From Alteromonas marina (GTDB lineage Bacteria > Pseudomonadota > Gammaproteobacteria > Enterobacterales > Alteromonadaceae): DNA of 64,000 nt. Shown here in pieces: positions 35,902 to 45,341 of the stretch (position 1 is its first letter; the number at the start of each line of letters is the position of its first letter). The DNA is taken from the NCBI RefSeq assembly GCF_000808575.1, contig NZ_JWLW01000023.1:62001-126000 (forward strand), written 5' to 3'. The translations under genes were made by a program, and so were the position numbers. The notes beneath the pieces were generated by a model that saw only the letters and a program-made list of their open reading frames with translations, ran no database searches and was not told the DNA's origin.

Positions 35902-36433
35902 TGCTGCTTCGAAAAAAACATTAATTATTATGGTAGCCGTGTTTGTTTTACCTGTTGTTTTGGCAAAGCTCGCACTTGATAACGATTGGTTTACTAAAGG
36001 AGCGACAAATAAAGGTCAGCTGCTCGCGCCGACCATCGACATGAGTGCGCTTTTAGAAAACGCGGAACCTAAATGGCGTTTGTTGTATGTGATGCCAAGT
36101 AAATGTGACGCAGTGTGCGAGAACGCACTTTTTAGCATTAACCAAGTGTGGCTTGCGCTAGGTAAAGAATCGGACCGTGCCCAAGCAGTGGTCATTACTA
36201 CCGCTTCAAGCGACCAAACTGCGATAGCCGAGCTAGAAGACTACCCTTTTGTCGAAACCTTACCCGTTACTACACCAACGGCGCTTGCCTCTAGCAGTGT
36301 TTACATTGTTGATACGCAAAATAACGCCATGCTCTTTTACGACATTAAAGACGATAGAAAAGACGCCGTGATGGAAAGCCGCAACATGCTGGCAGATATG
36401 AGAAAGCTCCTTAAATTATCGCGTATAGGATAA
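35894..36433 (+). CDS. Sco-like thioredoxin-fold protein lacking histidine, in cox locus
   Basis: A 179-residue protein with one N-terminal helix (about 9-27), then a thioredoxin-like domain with Cys71-x3-Cys75 in MPSKCDAVCENALF. This CxxxC sits where Sco1/SenC proteins bind copper, but the whole protein has no histidine, so the third Sco copper ligand is missing. It overlaps SURF1 by 8 bp and is followed by ctaA after 5 bp, so it belongs to the operon. A true Sco protein is encoded later at 38563. It might be a dithiol reductant for CuA cysteines or for Sco rather than a copper carrier; that is inference. ATG 35894 is chosen because AAGGA precedes it. Confidence 0.85.
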   Translation: MSNAASKKTLIIMVAVFVLPVVLAKLALDNDWFTKGATNKGQLLAPTIDMSALLENAEPKWRLLYVMPSKCDAVCENALFSINQVWLALGKESDRAQAVVITTASSDQTAIAELEDYPFVETLPVTTPTALASSSVYIVDTQNNAMLFYDIKDDRKDAVMESRNMLADMRKLLKLSRIG

Positions 36434-36438
36434 CGGCC

Positions 36439-37656
36439 ATGAAAAAATTAACCCTATTCAGTATTTTTCTGGCAGCGGTCGTTATTATTCTCGGTGCGTA
36501 TACGCGTTTGACCGATGCGGGGCTAGGCTGCCCCGACTGGCCGGGGTGTTACGGAAACTTAACCGTACCCTTGAGTGAAGAAAAGGTAGCAGAGGCTAAT
36601 GCTGCCTATCCTGAACGTCCAGTAGAGGCATTTAAGGCGTGGAATGAAATGATTCACCGCTATTTTGCAGGAACGCTGGGGCTGTGTGTACTGGCTATTG
36701 CCATTATTGCTATTCGGCAACGCGACAAAAGCACGCCCGTTAAATTACCTCTGTTACTGCTAGGGCTCATTATCTTCCAGGCAGCACTTGGTATGTGGAC
36801 CGTGACGCTCAATCTCCTTCCCGTTGTAGTTATGGGGCATTTGCTGGGGGGCTTCTCTGTGCTCTCTTGCCTGTTTATTCTCTACCTCCGTTTGCGCAAC
36901 ACCGCAGGCGATGCATCGAAAATTAAACAAGCGCCCATCGCGTCAGCTATGCATGAACAAGACATTACCGACTTACCTCAAGCCAAGGTCTTTCAGCGAA
37001 ACCTTAAACTTTTCGCCTTCATTGGGCTTGGCGTGCTTGTTACCCAGATTGCTCTTGGTGGATGGACTTCTGCCAATTATGCCGCGTTAGCCTGTACGGA
37101 AATGCCGGTCTGTGAAAGCGGTTGGCAGGAAAGAATTGATTTGGCAGGTGCATTCAGTGTGCCTGACGCAGACAACTATGAGTTTGGTGCTCACGATTAC
37201 GGCGAACGCGTTACCATGCACATAGTGCATAGGCTCGGCGCGGTCATCACGTTTTTATACTTGCTAGCACTAGGTATAAGTGTGTTGGTAAGCCGCTACA
37301 CCACAAGTAAACAAAAATATGTGGGTGCGTTTATGTTGGTAGCATTATGCACGCAAGTGGCATTAGGACTTAGCAACATTATCTTTATGCTGCCACTGGC
37401 TGTCGCTGTAATGCATAACGCGGTCGCAGCTGTGTTACTTCTCTCCCTACTCAACCTCATTTTTACCGTATTTTTGGCACTAGAAAACGATAACGTCTTC
37501 GGTACAGAAAAACGAAATACAGGCTCATTCTCAAGTTCGAAACCACTGCAGGGTGCAGGTGCATTTAGCATCCACGAAGCGCCTTTGCACGACCCTTTAA
37601 ACGCGTCAACGTCTTCTCATATTCTCCCTAAAGCTCCAGGAGGTTTCCATGGCTAA
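36439..37656 (+). CDS. ctaA: Heme A synthase CtaA/Cox15
   Basis: A 405-residue eight-helix protein that oxidises heme O to heme A. The N-terminal signature [18 protein letters not shown] is present (residues about 22-39), as are the paired histidines in [24 protein letters not shown] and VMHNAV. A second cysteine pair, CTEMPVC, occurs near 218. A hydrophilic insertion (about 152-180) and a 50-residue C-terminal tail make it longer than many relatives. Its end overlaps ctaB by 8 bp. Confidence 0.96.
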   Translation: MKKLTLFSIFLAAVVIILGAYTRLTDAGLGCPDWPGCYGNLTVPLSEEKVAEANAAYPERPVEAFKAWNEMIHRYFAGTLGLCVLAIAIIAIRQRDKSTPVKLPLLLLGLIIFQAALGMWTVTLNLLPVVVMGHLLGGFSVLSCLFILYLRLRNTAGDASKIKQAPIASAMHEQDITDLPQAKVFQRNLKLFAFIGLGVLVTQIALGGWTSANYAALACTEMPVCESGWQERIDLAGAFSVPDADNYEFGAHDYGERVTMHIVHRLGAVITFLYLLALGISVLVSRYTTSKQKYVGAFMLVALCTQVALGLSNIIFMLPLAVAVMHNAVAAVLLLSLLNLIFTVFLALENDNVFGTEKRNTGSFSSSKPLQGAGAFSIHEAPLHDPLNASTSSHILPKAPGGFHG

Positions 37657-38566
37657 ATCGGTCTCTTTACATGCGCGTACTTCACGTCAGCACAATGTAG
37701 TCACGTGGCGAGATTACTATGAAATGACTAAGCCTAATGTCGTCATGTTGTTGCTGTTAACCGCGTTAGTAGGCATGTGTTTAGCTACGCCTTCGTGGGT
37801 AAACGCAACCGTACTTATCTGTGGCTTATTGGGTATTGGTATGTTGTCTGCGTCTGCTGCGGTTATTAATCACGTTGTCGACCATAAGATAGATAGTGTG
37901 ATGGCGCGTACATTTAATCGCCCCGTCGCAAAAGGCAAGGTTAGCGTAAACAACGCGCTGTGGTTTGCAGGCGTTTTAGGTGTGGGTGGATTTGTAGTGT
38001 TGGCTCTTTTTGTGAATATGCTAACCGCGTGGTTAACCTTAGCAAGTTTAGTAGGCTACGCGTTTATCTACACGATGTATTTAAAGCGAGCGACACCGCA
38101 AAACATCGTGATTGGCGGTTTAGCAGGGGCTGCTCCACCGCTTCTAGGTTGGACCGCGGTTACAGGGGAAATACATGCCCATGCCCTGCTTTTAGTGCTG
38201 ATTATCTTTACTTGGACGCCGCCGCATTTTTGGGCGCTCGCTATTCATAGAGAAAAAGATTACGCCAAAGCTAAGGTGCCCATGCTGCCGGTAACCCACG
38301 GTGTGTCATTTACGAAAACGTCAGTGTTGCTGTATACAGTATTGTTGGGGCTTGTATGTTTGCTGCCCTACCTTACAGGCATGAGCGATCTCATTTATTT
38401 GATTGGCTCAAGTGTGCTTAACATTGGATTTCTATACTATGCATTAAAGCTAAAATTCGATGCAGAGCCACAAACTGCAATGAAAACTTTTAGGTTTTCA
38501 ATTATTCATCTCATGGTATTGTTTGTCGTATTACTCTTAGATCACTACATACCACTGAGTTTATGA
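37649..38566 (+). CDS. ctaB: Protoheme IX farnesyltransferase CtaB/CyoE
   Basis: A 305-residue UbiA-family prenyltransferase that makes heme O from heme B, the step before CtaA. Nine membrane helices; the prenyl-diphosphate-binding motif is [19 protein letters not shown] near residues 72-90, and a second Asp-rich loop, [13 protein letters not shown], lies near 200. Coupled to ctaA (8-bp overlap) and to sco (4-bp ATGA overlap). Confidence 0.97.
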   Translation: MAKSVSLHARTSRQHNVVTWRDYYEMTKPNVVMLLLLTALVGMCLATPSWVNATVLICGLLGIGMLSASAAVINHVVDHKIDSVMARTFNRPVAKGKVSVNNALWFAGVLGVGGFVVLALFVNMLTAWLTLASLVGYAFIYTMYLKRATPQNIVIGGLAGAAPPLLGWTAVTGEIHAHALLLVLIIFTWTPPHFWALAIHREKDYAKAKVPMLPVTHGVSFTKTSVLLYTVLLGLVCLLPYLTGMSDLIYLIGSSVLNIGFLYYALKLKFDAEPQTAMKTFRFSIIHLMVLFVVLLLDHYIPLSL

Positions 38567-39207
38567 ATCAACGAACTACCGTCGGCCTTGTTGCATTTTT
38601 AGCGCTATGTGCAGGCATCGTAGGGGCGCTGTATATCGCGCCCCCAAATGTTGAAAGTCAGCCTGAATACTTTCAGACTTACCCAGAGCCGAGAGCATTA
38701 TCACCGTTTTCACTTACATCTCATGAAGGTGAAGTGTTTGATAATTCGTCGCTTGAAGGGCAGTGGAGCTTAGTATTTGTGGGCTATACCTTCTGCCCCG
38801 ATATTTGCCCAACTACCATGGCTGAACTGAACGGTATATATCCTGAACTAAAAGCATTAAATAGTGTCGAACCTATTCGAATTGTTTTTGTATCCGTTGA
38901 TCCAAATCGCGATTCAATTGAAAGACTTTCAGAGTATGTGAGCTATTTTAATGAGGAGTTCATTGCCGTTACTGGAGAGCACAAGGCGCTATTCCCCTTT
39001 GTACGTAATTTAGGAATGATGTATGCCATTGCTGAAAGTACCGATAACCCCAACTATTTAGTTGACCACAGTGCATCTGTCGTACTTGTCGACCCTGAAG
39101 CTAGGGTGATAGGAAGATTCAAACCTAAAAGAGAGCCAGGAAAGCTATCGATAAGTGATTCCCAGCAAATATTGGCAGATATGCCAATAATAATCTCGAA
39201 GCAGTAA
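38563..39207 (+). CDS. Sco1/SenC copper chaperone
   Basis: A 214-residue membrane-anchored thioredoxin-fold protein that delivers copper to the CuA site of CoxB. Copper ligands are all visible: Cys78 and Cys82 in TFCPDICP and His169 in LVDHSASV. One N-terminal helix (about 7-26). It starts in a 4-bp overlap with ctaB and likely ends the cox operon, possibly together with the acetyltransferase that follows after 1 bp. Confidence 0.96.
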   Translation: MNQRTTVGLVAFLALCAGIVGALYIAPPNVESQPEYFQTYPEPRALSPFSLTSHEGEVFDNSSLEGQWSLVFVGYTFCPDICPTTMAELNGIYPELKALNSVEPIRIVFVSVDPNRDSIERLSEYVSYFNEEFIAVTGEHKALFPFVRNLGMMYAIAESTDNPNYLVDHSASVVLVDPEARVIGRFKPKREPGKLSISDSQQILADMPIIISKQ

Positions 39208-39208
39208 T

Positions 39209-39796
39209 ATGGAAATCAAAATAAGGCAAGGTGTGGCATCTGATGCTGCGCAAACTACGCCGCTTATATTGAATGCGGCGCAATCTTTGTTAACGTCTAT
39301 TTTTGGACAAAATAAAAATAGAACAGCTGAGGGCTACCTGTCTCATGCATGGGAACTCGGTGGCGGGCAATATGGCTTCAAGAATCATTGGGTGGCGTGT
39401 AGCGGCGACGAAGTACTCGGTGTTGTGACCTCTTGGCACAGCAAACTTGGTGCAACATTTGATAGGGCGACCCTTGATAGCATCACATCGTACTTTACCC
39501 TCGATGAGGCTATTACAGTGCTCATGCGTAACCAAACGGTAGCGGTAAACCTAACGCCACCTACCAATACTGAACTAATGATTGGACATCTTTCCGTTGA
39601 AGAAAGCGCCCGACGAACAGGGGTGGGATCCATGCTAGTAGATGCGATGCAGGTGCGCGCGGAAAAGCTCAAAAAACGTAAGCTTGTGCTTGATGTTGAA
39701 GTATCAAATGTGTCGGCTATCCGTTTTTATCAACGCAATGACTTTGTAGAAGAGTCTATTAATAAAGGCTTTATCCGCTTTGCTCGGTCTATTTAG
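39209..39796 (+). CDS. GNAT-family N-acetyltransferase
   Basis: A 195-residue protein with the GNAT acetyl-CoA fold. Motif A is IGHLSVEESARRTGVGSMLVDAM (core RRTGVG, about residues 128-150), followed by a KLVLDVEVSNVSAIRFYQRNDF block typical of motif B. The first 100 residues are less typical. It begins one base after the sco stop, so it is likely transcribed with the cox genes, although nothing links it to respiration by sequence. The substrate amine is unknown. Confidence 0.88.
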   Translation: MEIKIRQGVASDAAQTTPLILNAAQSLLTSIFGQNKNRTAEGYLSHAWELGGGQYGFKNHWVACSGDEVLGVVTSWHSKLGATFDRATLDSITSYFTLDEAITVLMRNQTVAVNLTPPTNTELMIGHLSVEESARRTGVGSMLVDAMQVRAEKLKKRKLVLDVEVSNVSAIRFYQRNDFVEESINKGFIRFARSI

Positions 39797-39876
39797 TTAA
39801 ACGTTTTCTTATGTAGATGTGAAGCCAACCAATATGGGCTAGCGTCCAATTTTCTTCCTGGCCTGTCCGACATGCC

Positions 39877-41064
39877 CTAGTCTGGGTAATTGCCGTTCTC
39901 ATCTGCCACAAAGAAGGGCGTAGAGTACCAATAATAACGCCCTGATTGCGCATTAGACGGTGCTGTACAATTCACACGTGAACGTCCTACTGGAAGCGTT
40001 TCATCAAGGGTAAACGTAAGCACATTTTCTTCTAGGCTAGTCTCTATAGGGTCGCCGCCGAAAAAACAATTTACTTGTGTAAGGCGAACATCGTCACTGT
40101 CTATCGTTAAACTAATGGGCGATGACAGGTTTCGCGCTGTCATACGAGGGTCTTTATGTGAACTTTGCGTCACTGGCATGGCAAGACTATTAAGCTTGGT
40201 CTTTAGCGTTGCCAAATTGGCGTAAGGACCGGCCGCGGGGAAGCGCGGTAGTGCCTGCATGTCGCTAGATGGGCCCACAGCCCCGGAATGCTGCCCGAAT
40301 CCTATGTAACCTTCAGCTTTGAGCTTATTAGCGAGCGCCGTGTTGTATTCACCAAACGGGTACGCTAAATATTTAAGGCTAATATCCAATTTATCTTCAA
40401 TCTTCTTTTCAGCACTTTCTACGTTCTGCCAAACTTTCTCCAGCCATGCGCGCTCGCCCATTGCTTGCTCACCGTTTAGCATATGAAGGTGGTCTAGCGT
40501 GTGGTTGGCAAAAACAACGCCATCGTTATGCATAGCAATAACTTGCTCCCATGTTAGCTGCTTAGGACCTACGCCAATTTCATCAGGGTTGATAAACACG
40601 GTATAGGGAAAACCTAGGTCAGCCAGTATTGGGTGAGCATTGTCTAAAATGTTTGCGTAGCCATCGTCAAACGTAATCGCAACCGCATTTTCTGGCAGTG
40701 TAGTGTTGTGTTGTATCGCAGAAACAACGTCCTGAAGCGAAACAACAGTGTGGTGTGCGTCCAAGTATTCCATGTGCGATTTAAAGGCTTCAGGCGAAAT
40801 ACTGGTACTGGCTGGTGTTGAAGACGACACATGGTGATAAAGCAAAATGGCGGCGTTAGGCGTGGTGCTCACACTAGAGTCGATGTTACTACCACTTTGT
40901 TCCTTTTTAGTGGAAGTCGCATCAGCAACAGGGTTTGCATCTGAGCCTGAAGCAATGCTAGGTGAGACCAACAAAACATTGAAAATTCCCGCAAGCATTG
41001 AAGATAAGATCTTCAAACGCGTACGACTCGTCGTTCTATTTTGAATTACATTGTTGGTTTTCAT
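39877..41064 (-). CDS. Exported polysaccharide deacetylase family protein (NodB domain)
   Basis: A 395-residue secreted protein. An N-terminal hydrophobic signal segment (about 18-38) is followed by a Ser/Thr-rich linker, a NodB-type deacetylase domain (about 70-270), and a C-terminal beta domain. Motif 1 is TFDDGY and motif 2 is the metal-binding HTLDH. The layout resembles the N-terminal deacetylase of PgaB, which de-N-acetylates poly-GlcNAc. ATG 41064 is chosen since it gives a normal signal region; a longer frame opens at 41133. It is divergent from the MATE gene. Confidence 0.88.
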   Translation of the reverse strand: MKTNNVIQNRTTSRTRLKILSSMLAGIFNVLLVSPSIASGSDANPVADATSTKKEQSGSNIDSSVSTTPNAAILLYHHVSSSTPASTSISPEAFKSHMEYLDAHHTVVSLQDVVSAIQHNTTLPENAVAITFDDGYANILDNAHPILADLGFPYTVFINPDEIGVGPKQLTWEQVIAMHNDGVVFANHTLDHLHMLNGEQAMGERAWLEKVWQNVESAEKKIEDKLDISLKYLAYPFGEYNTALANKLKAEGYIGFGQHSGAVGPSSDMQALPRFPAAGPYANLATLKTKLNSLAMPVTQSSHKDPRMTARNLSSPISLTIDSDDVRLTQVNCFFGGDPIETSLEENVLTFTLDETLPVGRSRVNCTAPSNAQSGRYYWYSTPFFVADENGNYPD

Positions 41065-41224
41065 ATCATCATCCACTGAGTGCCTAATCAAATTCAATAG
41101 CATGGTAAACTCCAAATAATGCGACTTGGCCAATCTTATACATGGTCAAGCTGGTACGCATTTCACTTATGCCGCTGCATAGGTTGATAGTATATAGCGA
41201 AATTAACCCCTACTGAGATCATTT

Positions 41225-42571
41225 ATGTCCCCTGCTCAACTAACTCAGCGCTCCTTTTTTGACGACCATTCCCGTCTGTTGGCGTTAGCGCTTCCCATGA
41301 TCTTAGCGAATATTACTACGCCTCTATTAGGTTTGGTGGATACCGCGGTTTTGGGACACATGTCTTTACCAGCCATGCTTGCAGGGGCTTCGGTGGGCGC
41401 ACTTATCTTAACGCAAATATACTGGGTGTGCGGGTTTCTTCGCATGTCATCAACAGGTTTGAGTGCACAAGCTAAAGGCTCACCGAACAATACATTAGAG
41501 TCAGCAAAAGTGCTGTGGCAAACGGTGGCGGTTGCTCTAGTGTTGGGGGCTGTGGTACTCGCTCTTCAATCTCCTATCTTGTCTATAGGCTTAGCTTTAA
41601 CTCAGCCAAACAGTGAAGTTGCCCTGCATCTTCAAGACTATTTTTCGACGCGGGTATGGGGCGCACCAGCTGCCATGCTTAATTTGGCATTAGTTGGATG
41701 GTTAGTAGGGCAGCAAAAAACGCGCAGCGTCATGGCTATTCAAATTGTGGGAAATTTATTGAATGCGGGACTCGATGTAGTGTTTGTGTTCGGGCTTGGT
41801 TTGTCTGTTGCTGGCGTGGCGCTGGCCAGTGTTATCGCTGAGTATACTATGGCTATAATGGCCCTAGCGGTGGCGTTTAAGCGCGTTGGCGGTGTCGCGG
41901 TGAGTGCATCGTGGTTCAACCGAGCAGCTCGAAAAGTATTGATGAAGCTCAACGGCGATATGTTGCTACGTAACTTAGCATTACAGGGCTGTTTAGCGTT
42001 TCTTACTATTCAAGGTGCCCGTTACGGCGAAACGTCGGCGGCCGTCAATGCCATACTTATGCAGTTCTTTGTTCTTATTGCATTAGGGCTAGATGGCATT
42101 GCCTATGGTGTGGAAGCGCTGGTGGGTGAAGCCAAAGGGGCGTCTGATAGCAGCGAAGTGAAACGACGCACCTATCAAGGGCTAGTCTGGTCGAGTGTTT
42201 TTGCCCTTATTTATAGCCTGATATTTTTCGCAGGTGGTGAGGCCATTATCGCGCTGCTTACCGAACATAGTGACATTGTAAAAGCTGCGCTACCTTATCT
42301 TGGTCTAATGGTATTACTTCCTCTATTAGCGCATTGGTGTTTTTTGTACGATGGCGTATTTGTTGGTCTTACCCGAGCCAGCGCAATGAGAAATACCATG
42401 ATAATAAGTGCGTTAGGGGTGTATTTCCCCGTTTGGTATCTCACGCAAGATCAGGGTAACGTCAGCCTTTGGTATGCTCTCCTTGCCTTTTTACTCGCTC
42501 GCGGTGTGACATTGGCCTGGAGCTTTTATCGTTTAGATAAACGCGGTGAGCTAGCGACACCGCAAAGCTAG
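41225..42571 (+). CDS. dinF: MATE-family efflux transporter, DinF-like
   Basis: A 448-residue transporter with 12 helices in two repeats. The opening LLALALPMILANITTPLLGLVDTAVLGH and the following FLRMSSTGLSAQA match the DinF subgroup closely (quoted here only in part: LGLVDTAVLGH). MATE proteins export cationic compounds or organic acids by Na+ or H+ exchange. In E. coli dinF follows lexA and is SOS-induced; here it lies 11.3 kb from lexA and I see no CTGT-N8-ACAG box in its upstream region, so SOS control seems lost. Confidence 0.88.
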   Translation: MSPAQLTQRSFFDDHSRLLALALPMILANITTPLLGLVDTAVLGHMSLPAMLAGASVGALILTQIYWVCGFLRMSSTGLSAQAKGSPNNTLESAKVLWQTVAVALVLGAVVLALQSPILSIGLALTQPNSEVALHLQDYFSTRVWGAPAAMLNLALVGWLVGQQKTRSVMAIQIVGNLLNAGLDVVFVFGLGLSVAGVALASVIAEYTMAIMALAVAFKRVGGVAVSASWFNRAARKVLMKLNGDMLLRNLALQGCLAFLTIQGARYGETSAAVNAILMQFFVLIALGLDGIAYGVEALVGEAKGASDSSEVKRRTYQGLVWSSVFALIYSLIFFAGGEAIIALLTEHSDIVKAALPYLGLMVLLPLLAHWCFLYDGVFVGLTRASAMRNTMIISALGVYFPVWYLTQDQGNVSLWYALLAFLLARGVTLAWSFYRLDKRGELATPQS

Positions 42572-42655
42572 TTCGCTGACCTTTCTTAGGGTAGGCGTGC
42601 TGAGCACGGTGACTCTCTCAGTTTTTCTAGGGCATCATTCAGTATTATTTTTTTG

Positions 42656-43408
42656 CTACTGTGTTTTTTGCGCGGTTCTTTTTTGCACAATGATAATAGT
42701 GTGTAGTTCAGGGTGCTGATCGAATTCAACGTGACGAACAAACCCGCCTGCTTCTATCAATATTTCTATGTATCTATGTAGCCCCAGCGAGGCGTAGTAG
42801 ACTTCTGGGCCCATCACTTTGTTTGTGTGTTGACCGCTTTCACCTGTACCCCCACAGGTAAAAAGCAACACACCATCATCGTTTAAATGATCCACTAGCT
42901 TCTTAAGCAAAGGCTCTTGCTGAGTTAGGGGAATATGCCAAAAGCTATCCCAAGCACTAATAAACGAATAGTGCTTGGGGATAGTGAATGTACACACGTC
43001 GGCGCAATAGAAGGTATGAGCGGGTAATTGGGACGCCGCAATGGCAAGCATATCTTTGGAAACATCAATGCCTTCGTAAGTTAGCCCTGCACGTTCGATA
43101 ATCGGCACAAAACGATTGGTGCATCCGCAACCTATGTCTAGTGCGTAACCTCGTTTCTTTGGTTTGTCTTTATTGCTCGCTTTTTCCTCATTAGGTGCCT
43201 CTCCCTTATCAAGCGCTTCTCCCTTATCAAGCGCTTCTCCCTTATCAAGCGCTTCGCTTGGCACCGTATCAGGCTCTTGTGATGGGGTGTCCGCTAAAAA
43301 TGACAGTGCTTTTTGGTAAGCGGTTAACCCATTTTTCTGATTAAACTCAGGACGAGTCCAAAGGTGTGTAATGGTGTCGTAGGCCTTGCCAGTTTCTTCA
43401 GGTGTCAT
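42656..43408 (-). CDS. Class I SAM-dependent methyltransferase with repeat insertion
   Basis: A 250-residue methyltransferase. SAM motif I is YALDIGCGCTNRF (about residues 88-100), preceded by an unusual 35-residue charged insertion made of three identical DKGEAL units and degenerate flanks. Motifs II (FYCADV) and III (VLLFTCGG) follow at normal distances. The target is unknown. The insertion lies between the N-terminal helix and the Rossmann core and is probably a flexible loop. AGAGGG precedes the ATG. Confidence 0.85.
   Translation of the reverse strand: MTPEETGKAYDTITHLWTRPEFNQKNGLTAYQKALSFLADTPSQEPDTVPSEALDKGEALDKGEALDKGEAPNEEKASNKDKPKKRGYALDIGCGCTNRFVPIIERAGLTYEGIDVSKDMLAIAASQLPAHTFYCADVCTFTIPKHYSFISAWDSFWHIPLTQQEPLLKKLVDHLNDDGVLLFTCGGTGESGQHTNKVMGPEVYYASLGLHRYIEILIEAGGFVRHVEFDQHPELHTIIIVQKRTAQKTQ
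43201..43254. repeat. Three perfect 18-bp tandem repeats inside the methyltransferase gene
   Basis: The unit CTCCCTTATCAAGCGCTT occurs at 43201-43218, 43219-43236 and 43237-43254 without a mismatch. It encodes six residues per unit on the minus strand, so copy-number change keeps the frame. Perfect identity suggests recent expansion by slippage. Confidence 0.97.
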
Positions 43409-43578
43409 ATTCCCTCTGTTAGCTGAGCTTTTACTGGTTCAAGGTTAATTCATCTAGCAACAATGTATAGTGCAAAGAAGAGAAAAGGCGAAACCCAGTT
43501 AGGATATTGAACGGCCAGACAGTAACACCTATGCAGCTTCGCTTGGTTAGGACTTATATGTAGACTTAACTAGGCATA

Positions 43579-43624
43579 CCCAAAGCGCTATTATTCAAAG
43601 GGCTATTTTTCAAAGGGCTTTGGG
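43579..43624. repeat. Inverted repeat enclosing two direct repeats
   Basis: CCCAAAGC (43579-43586) and GCTTTGGG (43617-43624) enclose two copies of TTCAAAGGGCT. The element lies in the 284-bp spacer between the methyltransferase and VOC genes, which has no other gene I can support. It could be a weak hairpin after the VOC gene (minus strand) but has no T run. Confidence 0.4.
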
Positions 43625-43692
43625 CCAAATAGACCGCTAAAAGCGAATAGCCTGCAAAAAGAGCGTGATCATTTAAGCAGGCAGCACTTCAG

Positions 43693-44076
43693 CTATTTTC
43701 TTACGATGTGCGTGGCACAGAGCTTGTTGCCCGCTGGGTCTCGCAGATAAGCAAGATACAGTTGGCGTTCCCCATTGCCTCGAATACCCGGTGGGTCCTC
43801 GCATGGCACGCCCCCATTCTCGCTTCCTACTTTATGCCATTCATCAACGATGTCTGGTGTTCGAGCGGCAAGGCCGAGTGTGGTGCCATTACCGTGTGTG
43901 GCAGCCTCTCCGTTAATCGGCTTTGTTAGCGCTAAAATACCTTTCGGCGTATAGTAAAAAACCCGTCCGTATTCATCAAAAACGCCTGGTTCGTATCCTA
44001 ATACTCCTAAAATAGCATCGTAGAATTTTTTTGATGCTTCAAGGTCGTTCGCACCAATCATTACGTGGCTAAACAT
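43693..44076 (-). CDS. VOC-superfamily (glyoxalase/bleomycin-resistance-like) protein
   Basis: A 127-residue single-module vicinal-oxygen-chelate protein: paired beta-alpha-beta-beta-beta units, opening MFSHVMIGANDLEASKKFYDAIL and ending in YLRDPAGNKLCATH, both typical of the family. Metal ligands are likely the first-strand His and a late Glu/His, but not all can be fixed by eye. Substrate unknown. ATG 44076 is chosen because GAGGA lies 7 bp upstream; the longer frame to 44106 has no such site. Confidence 0.85.
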   Translation of the reverse strand: MFSHVMIGANDLEASKKFYDAILGVLGYEPGVFDEYGRVFYYTPKGILALTKPINGEAATHGNGTTLGLAARTPDIVDEWHKVGSENGGVPCEDPPGIRGNGERQLYLAYLRDPAGNKLCATHIVRK

Positions 44077-44163
44077 AGCTGTGTCCTCTGAAAATAGTAG
44101 GGCCAATTCCCTTTTATCAAAGTTAGGTTATATGTGTTTCGCTACTTACCCTTTGCTAACGCT

Positions 44164-44868
44164 TTAGGGAGCTAATGCAAAATCTACCGCAGCTGAAGCA
44201 TGGATAGCGGTAGTATCGTATAACTTAACTTTGGTGTGATGTTGTTGAACTAATAAGGCAATTTCTGTGCAGCCTAAAATGATGCCTTCAGCACCCTCGG
44301 CCGCCAGTTCATTTATAATGTCAATATACGCGTTACGGGATTCAACACAAATCACGCCCTTGCATAATTGTTCATAAATAATGTTATGAACCGTGTTACG
44401 TTGTTGGTCATTTGGAATAACAACTTCAATGCCAAACATCTCTTCAAGGCGCGATGTGTAAAAGGTTTGTTCCATGGTGAAACGGGTGCCCAGTAGCCCA
44501 ACTTTCTTAACCCTATCTTGTTGCAACACGCACCCCGTAGCGTCGGCAATGTGAATAAGTGGAATGGTGATCTTCTGCTCTATGTCAGCTGCTACCTTGT
44601 GCATGGTATTGGTACAAATTAATATGGCTTTTGCACCCGCAGTTTCTAAATGCTTCGCCTCGCGGATCAGTATATCGGCGGTTTTATCCCATTCGCCTTT
44701 ATGTTGAAGCTGCTCTATGTGGGCAAAGTCAACGCTGCTTATTATCAGCGGTGCGCTGTGAAGGCCGCCAAGTCGAGCGTTTACACCACGGTTTATGGCT
44801 TGATAGTAACTGACCGTTGATTCCCAACTCATTCCGCCAAGCAGGCCCAGCTTCTTTGTTGTATTCAC
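44164..44868 (-). CDS. Aspartate/glutamate racemase family protein
   Basis: A 234-residue cofactor-independent amino-acid racemase of the YgeA type. The N-terminal GLLGGMSWEST motif and the two catalytic cysteines, in ILICTNTMHK and ILGCTEIALL, are all present. It could racemise aspartate, glutamate or a broader set of amino acids. The start is one of two neighbouring GTG codons; GTG 44868 fits the AAGGAG element better (5 bp) than GTG 44871 (2 bp). A 194-bp spacer to the next minus-strand gene upstream holds nothing I recognise. Confidence 0.9.
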   Translation of the reverse strand: MNTTKKLGLLGGMSWESTVSYYQAINRGVNARLGGLHSAPLIISSVDFAHIEQLQHKGEWDKTADILIREAKHLETAGAKAILICTNTMHKVAADIEQKITIPLIHIADATGCVLQQDRVKKVGLLGTRFTMEQTFYTSRLEEMFGIEVVIPNDQQRNTVHNIIYEQLCKGVICVESRNAYIDIINELAAEGAEGIILGCTEIALLVQQHHTKVKLYDTTAIHASAAVDFALAP

Positions 44869-45065
44869 CACAGCTCCTTTTTATTTTGTTAGGCACTTTG
44901 CGCAACCTCTAATCTACCTGTAACCCGAGACAAGCGCTAGGCGAACATAAATGAACGGGAGACAGCTGCGCAATGTAGAGTATGGCGTATGGGTGAAACT
45001 GAGAGCAATCTGACTGGCTTACATAAAGAATAGGGCAAGAAGGTATGGCGTAGAGCCGGAAGTAA

Positions 45066-45296
45066 TCAGAATTTATGCGGTGGCTTTTTGTTTTTTATAA
45101 ACGAAAAACGCTGAATAAAAATTCCCCAGTAACCCAACATGGCGATAGCGAAACCGACAAATAATATAAGAAGGCTCAGGTAATGCAGCGTGATATGAAG
45201 TTCACTTAAGGTGAACAACAGCAAGACGCCGACAACGAAAATAGATAGACCTATTTTGAATAGTTGCCAGCTTTTGTGAATGTCTTGCTTTAGCAT
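45066..45296 (-). CDS. Small two-helix membrane protein, unknown
   Basis: A 76-residue protein with membrane helices at about 13-30 and 37-58 and a basic C-terminal tail (FIKNKKPPHKF). I do not recognise it. It lies 45 bp downstream of nfuA on the same strand and may be cotranscribed; the spacer holds a TGCACTT/AAGTGCA inverted repeat at 45315-45332 without a T run. The ribosome site is weak. Confidence 0.65.
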   Translation of the reverse strand: MLKQDIHKSWQLFKIGLSIFVVGVLLLFTLSELHITLHYLSLLILFVGFAIAMLGYWGIFIQRFSFIKNKKPPHKF

Positions 45297-45341
45297 GAGA
45301 TAGTTATCGAGATATGCACTTAGGCAAGTGCAATATTACGC

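Noticed and set aside
41141-41224. Possible SOS box before the DinF-like gene, expected from E. coli
   Set aside because: No CTGT-N8-ACAG match, even with one mismatch in the outer bases, was found by eye in the upstream region.
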